From assembly GCA_037042185.1 (NCBI GenBank), contig JAXQJY010000029.1, positions 248,001-312,000 on the forward strand: 64,000 nt of DNA, given 5' to 3'. The notes below the pieces were generated by a model that searched no databases, was not told the DNA's origin, and worked only from the letters and a program-made list of their open reading frames with translations. The stretch is from Sordariomycetes sp. S80-01Y. Taxonomy: Eukaryota > Ascomycota > Sordariomycetes. Shown one piece after another: positions 22,964 through 32,913 of this stretch (positions within the stretch are counted from its first letter, which is position 1; the number at the start of each line of letters is the position of its first letter). Position numbers and translations under genes: made by a program.

Positions 22964-25900
22964 TCAACAGCTGATCGGCACCTCTTTGGAGGCTCTGCCG
23001 CCCATGAAAACATCACTCACTGTTCTATCCCAATTCTCTCGATTGCCCATCTTCCTCATCACATCCGCCATCCTGTCGCAGTGTACCTCGACCTCAACAT
23101 CGTTCATCTGCGCCGTGTCCCATGACGCTACAAAGTACAGATTATCACGGTCGATCATGAAGGCGTTCCAGAACAAGCCGCTACTCACGCATTAGTGCAA
23201 CGGCCCAGGTAGCATCGGAAAGGGCCTCACCAGTCTGCCCAATCCATTCTCTCGACAGGCTCAAGACAGTTGAAAACGCCTTGGTCACTCTGGCTGCGCT
23301 TCTGTCCACCCAATCCGAGGCTCAAGTCCCAAACAAACGACTGTCTAAAGGAGGCATCCATCGCCACGTCTCCTTCGTCCCGGAGCCCCTTTATGATCTT
23401 CTCCCACGGGGCGTGCTCAAACCTCTTCATCTCTTTTGCCTCATCCGACATTCTACGCATGAAAACACCTAGTTGCTCCGAAGGATCGACCTCAACCATG
23501 TTGAGCATCCACTGGACCGTTGGCCCGTCAATACTCATCGTGGGGGGCAGCGCCTGCTCCATCCATTGAGGCACAAAAGGCCATGAGCGCCCGCTCTCCC
23601 ATGTGTTGAACAAGGCATGCGAAGCTCCCGTGGTCAGGACGTTGAACATAACGACGGCCCCCTTCGCAAAGAGAGAAGGGTCGATGCCCTGCTCTATGAG
23701 TTGACGCAGCTGGGGCAGGCAAACAATCCGCGCGAGACGTGGCAGGCGGAACGTCTGGGCTCTGTCTGCCCACTCGCCATTCCAAACTTGTTCACGTATC
23801 TCGGCCCGTGCCTGCGCCAGTTTTGAATCTCTATCCGACGATATCATCCAGCCGGGGCTTGTCTGTTGGGGCCATAGTGCGGTCTTCAGAAGCGAGATCC
23901 CACGGAGACGTCTAACGTGGAACCCAACGGCATCTTGCGCGGGGACGCTGTTTCGGTACTGACTGAACAAATCGGCGAAAAGTCGATATGGTGTAGGTGT
24001 CCATTCCGGGACTGCGATGTCGCCAATTAATAAATCGAGCTCCTGGTGCCATGACCACAGCGATAGAGCGTCTATGACAGAGTGGTTGTATGAAAGTGAG
24101 AGGTAAGTAGTATTGCTCCGGTGGACTCTTATGACTTTTGCGTGGAACATGAGCGGCGCGTTTGTCCGCGGCGAGTCATGCTGCCAGATCTTTCGGGCAT
24201 CTTGCTCACTCGTAGCATCGATCTCGGAGATCAGTTGGTTAAGAAGCTGATTATCTGACCTCAGAACGACGTGGTAGAAGCCTCCTGAACTTGGACGCAA
24301 CAGAGCTGTTCTCAGCATCCCACGGCCCCTAAGGGCCTTTTCGAGCCCATGGCGAATTTGGCGACCGGAGGCATCCCGTACACAAAATGTCGTACGCACG
24401 AAATAAGACTGAGGTCGTTGACCATCTACCATGCGATGCAGCGCAACGCGCACTGGTACAACATCCTCAATCAAAGATATGTCGAGGCCAAGACTGGCGA
24501 TTTTTGAGCAGGCCTCCCCCCACAGAAGGTTGACACGAGTTGATCGGCGTTGCGTCAACTTTCGAAGCTTTGGGCCTAGGGTCGCTGCCTCACTCATGAT
24601 ACCGATCTCAGCGTAGTTCGGAGGAGGCGACTGTTCGATGCCATCTGCACTTGTAGGGGAGACCACTCCAGTGGTCTCCCCGTGATTCCTGTGCGCGTTC
24701 GGCTCTCTTCTTTGCAGCAGTCGAGCCTGCTGCTCGATCGTATTGTGCTCCACGACGTCCTGCAAATATAGGCGTCTCCCGCACGATCGGAACACAGCGT
24801 CGCAATATCGGAGAATGGTTATGCTGTCCGCAAAATGGTCCATGGTGGCAGCTGGCGAGACTCGACATGCTGTTAGATCCTCCCAAACATGCAGCAGCTG
24901 AGCAGTCAAGTTTGGTCTCGACTCCCGCTCCGGGGCTTTCTTCTTTGCCTGGAAAGTGGCTGATAATTTGCGAGGCGATCTAGGCACTTGTGTATGTTGG
25001 GTAGTGGAAGGGCTCGTCTTTCTTTGGGGCGACTCCCATGATGGCTGTGCGTCTATCCTCTCAACGGCCTCCCTGAGCTTGCCCTTCCTCACTTTGCCAA
25101 GTGAAGTCATGGGTACAGAGCCGAAGCCTAATTCTTCAAGACGGTAGACGGAAGCCAGCGCATATCTGGCCCCAAGCTGGGCAGCTCGTTGCCTGATTTG
25201 GGCTTTGGAAACTCCATCTGGCAACTGGACTACAGCGACCGGCAGCTCGCCTGCAAGTTTGTCACGTACGCCGACCACCCATGCCTGCTTGTTGTTAGTA
25301 TCGATCTAGGATTGGCCAGGTCTTATACATACCTGGACTCCGTCAAGGCTTGTCAAAGCTACCTCAATCTTTCCTGGGTCGAGATTTTCTCCACCACGGA
25401 TAATGAGATCTTTGTATCTCCCCAGGATCTGGACGACCCCATTGTCGTCGACGACGGCTTGATCACCCGTCTTGAACCACCGACCGCAGTCATCGTCATA
25501 GTAGGCCTCCGCCGTAAGGTCGTTCAAATACCCTGTTATTACAGAGGAGCCACCAATGTGCAATTCCCCAACCTCATTCAAACCAACCACTTCGTGGCTA
25601 TGGTAATTGCAGACTCTGATTGAAGCTCCTGGGAGCACTTTTCCCGCCCCGAGGGAGTAGCCACCAGCAAGGAGCGGGTCGTTTCTTCGCCAGCTGATCA
25701 CGGGAGCGCCTTCGCTCATCCCGTAAGCTTGGATGGCGTCTCTAGCACCTAGTGTCTTCTGGCATAACTGAATGTCTTCCGCAGTGATCTTAGTCGCTGC
25801 AATGGAGACCAGTCTGAGGCTGATTTCTTGCCTGGACAGGCGTGAAGTACTTTCTAAGATCGCTTTGACCAGTGTTGGAGTAGCGGACATGATGGTGCAT

Positions 25901-26808
25901 TGCTCCTGGATAAGAGCCTTGGCTGTCGTCTCTACGTCGAAAGACCTTGATGGCAAGATGACAGCTCCCCCATACCTCCAAGCTCTCAGAGCGTTGTTGA
26001 TGGCGAAGACATGGGAGACCGGCGTGTGGACCAACCATCGGTCTATCAAGGTAGGGTCCAGATTTGGGTCGTAGTCGAAAGTTTGCGATATGAGGTTGCG
26101 GCTCGTATGTGGGCAACCCTTCGGCTTACCTGTTGTACCGCTCGTAAATACCACCATGACCGGAGACTCTGGATGGCTGTCTGACCAAGAGCATCCGCCT
26201 AATCGCAAGTTATCGTGAGCTGCAGGCAGAGTCAAGAGGTCAGAGAGCCTTGACCACCCTGAAACTCGAGTGCTGGTACATTGAACGTACACAGAAGCGA
26301 CTGCCTTGATCTCTTCATCAGCGTCGACCAACTTGGCTTCTTCTTCGCCTTGAACGACTATCACATCCGGCTTCAAGATGTTTATCATCGCCCTGGATTC
26401 TTCCGGCACGCGGGGATCGATGGGAGAAAATACGAGGTTCAACTTGGCGGCCGCCCACAAAAACAGAGCCCATTCTGAGCCGTTCCAAACGAGTGCTGCC
26501 AATTTCATCCCTGGTCGACATCCGAGCTTCCGCAGGGATGAAGCCAAATGTGCTGCCCGTTCCGACAGATCCCGGTACGTCCATCGAATGCACGTGGTTC
26601 TCGACGAAGAAGCAGAGGAGCTTGCGTTGCTGGATGGTTGCCACATGGACACGACAGCCTCCCTTGCTGGATAAGTTGAAGCCGTTCTGGAGAAGAGATC
26701 CCATAACGTGAGATGAAGCTCTGTGGCTGGCTCTCCATGGAATTCAGCCACGCGGCGAGGGCTCTCATCGTAAGGGAATACCGTCTGTGCAAATGTTTGG
26801 CGCGCCAT
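22964..26808 (-). CDS. NRPS-like enzyme with A-T-C domain order
   Basis: Three exons, 26808-25333, 25284-23231 and 23180-22964, encode 1,248 residues. The first intron has a perfect TACTAAC branch; the second joins TG/C and restores the conserved FWNAFMIDRDNLYF segment. Residues about 30-560 form an adenylation (ANL) domain: FTSGTTGKPKG, YGMSEGAP, RWFKTGD, GRYKDLIIRGGEN and the C-terminal Lys motif SLGKVRKGK. A carrier domain follows at about 620-690 with DSI and the likely phosphopantetheine Ser646, lacking the usual GG before it. A condensation-like domain fills about 745-1240; its active-site motif reads NHSVIDA (His893, Asp897) instead of HHxxxDG. Expected role: activate an acyl or amino acid, load it, and esterify or amidate it. 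The substrate is unknown. It is divergent to a CYP52-type P450. Confidence 0.9.
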
Positions 26809-28703
26809 AATGCTTAAGAGCCAAGGTGATCGAGCGTATAGGCATTGTTCGATGATAATGCATCAGTTCAGAATGAACTTGACGTAGGCTTGGGGCCCCC
26901 CCTTTCAAGTACGATCATACCCCAGGGATCAAAGCACCTGGAAAACTGTCAACATGGCATGAGAGCCGAACCCAGCCATTTGGAATCCTATGAGACCAAC
27001 CTGCGTAACACGTAATCTTGAAGTATACGAGGTGGCCGCCAGCTGAAGGATCGCTTTCATCATAGGCGACGCGAGCATCAATATTCCAGAAACCCCGTGT
27101 CATCACAGCCTGTCTCGGGAATACCCCCACGGTCTACAGCGCGTCGAGCTTGTTCTTTCCAATGGCAGACCAACATCAGCGCCACTCGCCCGGGAGACGA
27201 GCCAATTTGCACCGGCCTGGTCTCACAGCGTCTAGACAGTATGGCCTCCCATGTCGACCACCACAGTCGACCGGACAAAAGGCCATGCCGAATCTTTGTA
27301 GGCAGAAAGTCGTGGAATGCCTGCCGCTCGGTACCACCTCAGAGACTATAAGCTTGTCTAAGCTGGAGGGGTTGGAGGGAACCCAGGGAGCGGGCTCTGG
27401 GGTTGCACATACTTGAGACGCGTGGGCTATTGCATTCAATATGCGACACAAACCGCCCTGATCCTGCTCTCTAACAAAACAAGAAGAGGCGTCATCAACG
27501 GGCATGAGTTGGCACGTGCTCTTTCGATCCGTTACTCAAGCCAAGACGCAGAAACATCACCTCTCCAGGCGCCAGATCCCCTGACATCAACCGCATAGCG
27601 CTCTTGCAGCCCCGGACTAGAAGCACTATCGAGCTGAGACAGTGCTCACGTCGCGATCAGAGACACTGCCCGCAGGATCTTCTCTCTGAAGCTCCAAATG
27701 CGCGAATCTCATGTACACACCCGCCTGGCTGATGGATGGTTTGAACCGGACTCTCGAGTATTTTCTCGCGCTGTCTCCGCGACGCCTCCCGCAAAGCCTC
27801 CGGGGGCAACCGTTGAGTTTGGAATCGTCGACCGTTGTTGCGTTCAGTGGCGCTGAGGTGATCTGCCAACGCATCTATTTTGGCTGCAGCCACGGACGCC
27901 CGCCTCGTGGCAGACATCGGAATGGAGGGTGGAGGGAGTTTCGACGACCGCCACCAAGCCTTTGGTGTGGCAAGATGAGACACGCAGCTGTCAGTAGACC
28001 ACATACTCTCGATCCAGGGATGGTCGTTACGAGCGTCTGTGCTACAAGGCAACCATAAGGACGGGTTCGGTCTGCTCTTCACGTCAGCGCTCGTCCCCAG
28101 GATGACCAAGGAATGACAAGTGGGACAGAAGACCATCGCAAATCAATTTCCTGTTGCCGGAGCTCGGCTTTTCGATTTAACCTGATTCTTGTTGATACTC
28201 AGCGGCCTAGAATCTCAATTACCTCCAGATGAGTCTGCACCCTTGGGGACAGAAAGGCTGATAGTGTGCCTTAGCTCTAAGTCGTACCGCAGGTATATCG
28301 AGCATTGATAGGAACCAAACCTGTCTTGTGACTCCAAGGAAGACCCTTACTTCTCGAGCTTCCAGTGCGACCCATTCCCAGCTCTCATTGCCCGCGTAAG
28401 GTATGGTGACAGGAAGGCCGGCTCTGGTAGGCCAGGGCCACGTAGCCAATAGGCACCATGTACCGACGCCGAGGCAATGGCGCTTCCCGCGCATCGCCGT
28501 GAAGGCTTGGCCGACCATCGATATTGCATGAGGCCCCTTGGTGGCTGAGACGTCGGCATTGATGACGATAGTCGTAAAGGAGATTGTTAATCTCTTCGGT
28601 GGTCGAATCTGGGAAGCCCTGAGGCTTGAATTTGAGTTAATAAGAAGAGGAATTTGCACACCGAGTTGTCCCCATGTGAATTCAACCACCCTACTCGTCT
28701 GCC
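26809..28703. other. Shared 1.9-kb upstream region of NRPS-like and P450 genes
   Basis: Divergent promoter region of the putative secondary-metabolism pair. Several medium frames exist on the minus strand (for example 28136-27657 and 28689-28219). One begins with a CPTC pair, but none shows a recognisable domain or a convincing splice partner. They could be relics or a poorly conserved small gene. No repeat or RNA gene was seen. Confidence 0.4.
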
Positions 28704-30370
28704 ATGGAGACTATATCGATCTCCAAACTACCCTCCGGAGCACATTTGCGCACGACAGGTGACATTGCCTGGCCAGCACTACACATGAACTTGCCTGGCA
28801 GATTCTTTCTTGCCCTTTTGCTCTTCTGCATACTCCTCGCTCATCACTATGCTCGCAGTCGCCGACGTGCAAAATCCGTAGGCTGCCACCCAGCCTACAG
28901 ACAAGCCCCGATCAAGGACCCATTCATCGGCATAGACTTCGTCTACGAGAAGTTTTTCCGCAAGACTCCCGCACCAACACTGAAAGAGTCCTTCAACACC
29001 TACAAACAACTTGGAAAAACCTACAGTGTCAGCCGGTGGACGTGCGAGACAGTCAACACCTGCGACGCCGAGAATATCAAACACATACTCGCCACAGCTT
29101 TTGAAGATTACGAGCTTCCCAAGGTCAGAATCTCGGTCATGACCGGGCTGCTCGGCACGGGGATCTTCACACTTAACGGTCGATCTTGGTCTCATGCGCG
29201 AGCGATACTCAGGCCGACGATGACGAAGCAGAAGATGGGGGCACTTCCTTCGATGCTAGAGCGTCACTTCAACGCTTTCTCACAGCGCCTACCGAGTGGC
29301 ACGGGTAGCATCGACCTTCAGCCCCTGTTCTTTGGACTTTCGATGGATATCGCTACAGACTTCCTCATGGGGCACTCGACGAACATGCTGAACAAAGACA
29401 ACGCAGATGAGGAACAGCAATTTGTGGATGATTACATGCTCTGCTCGGAAGAAGCCACCGATAAGATGCGTCTCGGGCCTATCAGCTGGTTGAGATATAA
29501 TCGAAGAGCGGAGACCGCAAAGCTCAGGGTGTTTGATTACATTGACAAGTACATTGACGTGTCGCGGCTACGGCAGCCTTCTGCAAAGCTTGAGGGCCGG
29601 GAGAAAAGCTTCATGCACGATCTGGAAGCTGCAATTGAGGACCGCAAAACTCTTCGTGATCAAGTACTGCATATCCTCCTTGCCAGTCGCGATACCACCG
29701 CCAGCTTGCTCAGCAACCTCTTCTTCACCCTTGCCAAGGAGCCGGAGATATACTCAAAGCTCCGAGAGGAGATAATGGCGACTATCGGCCAAGGCATTCC
29801 AACTTTCGATGAGTTGAAGGATATGAGGTTTCTCAAATGGTGCGTCAACGAATGTATGTCTTCGTCAGCCTCGGTCCCTCAATATGTAAGCTAATAGGCC
29901 CAGCGCTGCGTCTTCATCCCGTCATCCCTACCAATGCTCGACAAGCTACGCGGGACACTTCACTTCCCAAGGGCGGGGGTCCGGACGGCCAATCGCCACT
30001 CTTCGTAAGCAAAGGAACAATTGTGATGTATAACGTTTACGCAATGCATCGAGACTCTCAGGTATTCGGTCGCGACGTCGATGAGTTCATACCCGAACGG
30101 TGGGAAGGGTTGAGGCCTGGCTGGGGATATTTGCCATTCAATGGCGGGCCGAGGGTCTGCCTTGGTCGTGAGTTAGACCTATTTCATTACATTTAGAACG
30201 TACATGCTGACGGGGACGCAGAGCAATTTGCCCTCCTGGAGACATACTACATCGTCACGAGGTTGGTGCAGCGGTTCGAAAGGATCGAGAGCATGGACAG
30301 TAGTGAATGGATGGAGCTGTCCGCGCTGGCCACGACCTGCAAGAACGGCGTCCATGTTCAACTCCACTGA
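28704..30370 (+). CDS. Microsomal cytochrome P450, CYP52-type (fatty acid/alkane hydroxylase-like)
   Basis: Three exons, 28704-29853, 29904-30167 and 30222-30370, encode 520 residues. The junctions rebuild conserved motifs: E/SLRLHP (ExxR) at the first and CLG/QQFAL after the heme loop at the second. A hydrophobic anchor lies at about 31-50 (FFLALLLFCILLAHHYA), followed by the basic-Pro region. The I-helix reads ASRDTT, with Asp and Thr intact. The PERF-equivalent is PERWEG and the heme signature is FNGGPRVCLG. Overall layout and the WCVNESLRLHPVIPTN stretch fit the CYP52/CYP539-like group, whose known members hydroxylate fatty acids or alkanes at the chain end in the ER. Being divergent to an A-T-C enzyme suggests it tailors or supplies a lipid substrate; that is inference. 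Confidence 0.93.
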
Positions 30371-31004
30371 ACTTGATTTTCTATAAAATTGCTGGCTTGG
30401 GTGTTCTGGTGCTATTTGGCCCCTTTCTATTCCCGGCCTTTTGTCGTCCGCATGTTGGCACACATATTCTGCGTTACTTCGCTATAAACGTAGAAACCTC
30501 AGGATTCCTGGAACTTAATGTTGCACCAAGATCTCGCCTCTGCCTGAAGTCCAATTCCAGCGCGAACTCTTTGTCGGACACTTTGTTATCGGAAACGTGG
30601 ATTTAGCTTTGCAGGAGACGCTTGTGAACTTCATGCCACGTTTCCCCGAGATTTAATGGATCAGAGTTTAGAGGCGTAATGGCAAAACGGATTATTTCAA
30701 AGGGTCAACCTTATGGAAAACACAAAGTGTACGAGCTTGATCCCGTAGGAGCTTGATAGGAGCTATTTCAGGAAAGTGGCAGTCACCTTGGTAAGTGGGA
30801 GGGCATCATGCCGTGCTCACGTAGATAGTATTATACAGTCAAAGAGGTGATTTTTGAAGAGAGGAGGCTGCAAAACTGTGTTCAAGTTGTTCAATTCCAA
30901 TTCCGTTTAACATCGTCTTCTCGTAATCTCGTCGCAATAAACCAAGGACATAATTGATCAGACTCTCAGAAGCCAGAGCTTAGTCTTCTCGAGAACTCAG
31001 AAGC
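30371..31004. other. Convergent 3' region
   Basis: About 630 bp of relatively AT-rich DNA between the 3' ends of the P450 and a minus-strand gene of unknown function. No further feature was found. Confidence 0.5.
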
Positions 31005-31649
31005 TTAGTACACCCAATCCGCAGCGATGGCTTGCTTGTAAGTGAAGCGCGCATCACAGATGTCACTCCACAGATCCATCAGCGCCCCACGGTCATGCTG
31101 GGCCCGGAGGTGCACCTTGCACACCTTCAGGCGAAGCTTCATCCGGCCATAAACCCTGCTCGCAGTCGATGTCTCGTGCATGAGCTGATTCGTCCTCATC
31201 TTCATACGCAGCGCATGGGTGCACCTGTTCTTCTCGGCGTTGATCTCGCGGATGCAGAAGTTGTAGATATCCCTGGCTTCGTCCGACTTGGCGTCAATGT
31301 CGTAGGACAAGGAGTGCTCCTGGGCTGCGTCGTTGATGTCGCGGCAGATGAGGCGCAGTGTGGTGAGGGTGGAGGCAAGTGTGCAGCCGGAGTCGTACGT
31401 GGCGTTGAGAGTGGACTTCAGAGTAGTGTCGTCCCATTCGCCAACCTGGCCAGATTTCCCCTTCTTGAAGTAGTGCAGCTCGTGTATCCTGTGCACGGTC
31501 GAGCTGCAGGGAATGAGCGAGCCCCGTGCTGGGTAGCAGGTGTAAGTTGGGCTTGGGCTTGTGTCCATGGTGGAAAGGCGTCCGTAACGGAGGTGCTCCC
31601 TGGAAGAGTAGGGAGCAGGGAAATCGTCATCATAGTTGTAGACAGTCAT
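31005..31649 (-). CDS. Hypothetical 214-residue protein
   Basis: Single exon; starts MTVYNYDDDFPAPYSS. The N-terminal third has three Cys and a Tyr/Pro-rich segment. From about residue 80 onward the sequence is predicted mostly helical by eye, with regularly spaced Lys/Arg and Leu (INDAAQEHSL, YNFCIREINAEKNRC, MKLRLKVCKVHLRAQH) and a final WSDICDARFTYKQA. No signal peptide or membrane segment. I do not recognise it. Codon use resembles neighbouring genes, so it is likely real. It is probably a lineage-restricted protein. Confidence 0.6.
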   Translation of the reverse strand: MTVYNYDDDFPAPYSSREHLRYGRLSTMDTSPSPTYTCYPARGSLIPCSSTVHRIHELHYFKKGKSGQVGEWDDTTLKSTLNATYDSGCTLASTLTTLRLICRDINDAAQEHSLSYDIDAKSDEARDIYNFCIREINAEKNRCTHALRMKMRTNQLMHETSTASRVYGRMKLRLKVCKVHLRAQHDRGALMDLWSDICDARFTYKQAIAADWVY

Positions 31650-31859
31650 GATGGAGGCTTATGGCTTGTGAGCTGAGTGTTGCGAGGTTCAAAATTGAAG
31701 CTTTGAGGCCAATTCTGAGATGCTTGGTGATGATGAACAAGAGATGAAAGGAACCTTGAATGAGAGCAGGTCTTGCCATCTATATAGCACCCAGATACAA
31801 ACGTTGGCGAAGTATATCCTGTGTTTTTCTTTCCTCTTTGGCGTTTAAATAGATTAACT
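31650..31859. promoter_or_regulatory. Upstream region of the hypothetical minus-strand gene
   Basis: About 210 bp. A TATA-like stretch (ctatatagc, near 31780) lies 130 bp upstream of the 31649 start on the minus strand and is a plausible core promoter element. Confidence 0.3.
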
Positions 31860-32211
31860 TCAAACCTTGAATCCGACAAGGTTGGCGCGGAAAGTCAACG
31901 TTGTGGAATTCGCATGGGTATCCATGAATTCAAGTGAGGAGATATCTCCCATATCCGACTTCAGAATTCCCAAAGCCACGGGCTCTGTAAAGAAGGGAGC
32001 AGTGAGGCCGGTGGGTAGAAGAAACCCACGAGCAACCCATTGGTCTAGATAACCGATTCGAACCACGAATGTACTTCTTCTTTGACACAAGTACGTCTTG
32101 ACTTGTGTCAAATTTGAACTTCAAGATAGAGCCTGAAGTTAGGCTTAGATTGTGCTGGTTGAAGATTCGAACGCTATCCAGCGAACTTTTTAAAGTCACG
32201 AATGTATGCAA
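31860..32211 (-). CDS. Possible small two-exon gene, 97 residues
   Basis: Two open frames on the minus strand become one protein if a 58-nt intron is removed: exons 32211-32103 and 32044-31860 (A/AC junction, acceptor TATCTAG). The product begins MHTFVTLKSSLDSVRIF and ends TLTFRANLVGFKV. It has alternating hydrophobic/polar character, as in a small beta-rich domain. The donor (GTCAAG) is weak and no clear branch site is visible. The alternative is a single gene that has lost its frame, or chance. No family recognised. Confidence 0.3.
32081..32112. repeat. Perfect 12-bp inverted repeat with 8-bp spacer
   Basis: TTTGACACAAGT (32081-32092) is followed, after the 8-nt spacer ACGTCTTG, by its exact reverse complement at 32101-32112. 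The transcript could fold into a 12-bp hairpin. On the minus strand it covers the proposed donor site of the small gene at 31860-32211. Confidence 0.9.
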
Positions 32212-32913
32212 GGGTTTTGTTTCTAAGCGCTAGACCAGAAGTGAGGCGTCAAATATTTGGACTCAGACATGGCCTCCAAAGCGAGATTTCTCTGCCCGTG
32301 GAATCTGTCCATACAGCAGCTGAGTTACCCATATTCATAGCCCCCCTTGCCGCCTCCTCGTTGTCCGATTCGATGATGACGGAATTTGCGAGGCTGAATA
32401 TAGATAGGACTAACAGTTTTACGGCAAAATGGTCTGGGCTGTCGCCTTAGTGGCCGCAGCTACATTGCATTCAAAGAGCCGGGCGTGTGGAGTGTAGGGA
32501 CTCCTCCGAGATCGGGTTCTCCAACCATCACTATCGGTATCCCAGAGTGGACCGCTAGTGTTCATGTGGGACTGTCTGTGATGACTGCGGACAAGAGTCT
32601 ACAAGTCACACTACCTGGAGCCAACTCAGGGGTAAACACACAACGAACATGCAGGCCAACATCGAGTGAGAATGTAACTACCTGCCTTGATTTGTAGAAT
32701 CAAGCTTCCATACGATCTTGATGATAATGAATCATGCTTGTAACCCATAACCCAACGAACTCCATCCCAACTGACGGTTTTCTCCGGTTTTCTGAAGCCT
32801 CGTTTTCTTCTTCCTCGCAACACACTCTGCCGCTCCTCGTTATTTCAACCGCAGCTACCCGGGTCATCTACCCAAGCCAAGAGCAGAGAGCTGCGACTTC
32901 TAGTACGTTATTC
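32212..32913. other. Intergenic region
   Basis: Holds the upstream region of the 32914 gene. An ATG in the same frame at 32734 would add 60 residues, but the intervening sequence is low in coding character. Nothing else was recognised. Confidence 0.4.

Noticed and set aside
27657-28136. RNA-polymerase small-subunit-like start (MVFCPTC) on the minus strand
   Set aside because: Only the first CxxC resembles such subunits; the second zinc ribbon and the conserved acidic hairpin are absent.
32050-32180. TTCGAATC-like T-loop sequences on the minus strand, suggesting a tRNA
   Set aside because: Neither copy has the flanking T-stem pairing, and no D-arm, anticodon arm or acceptor stem could be built around them.
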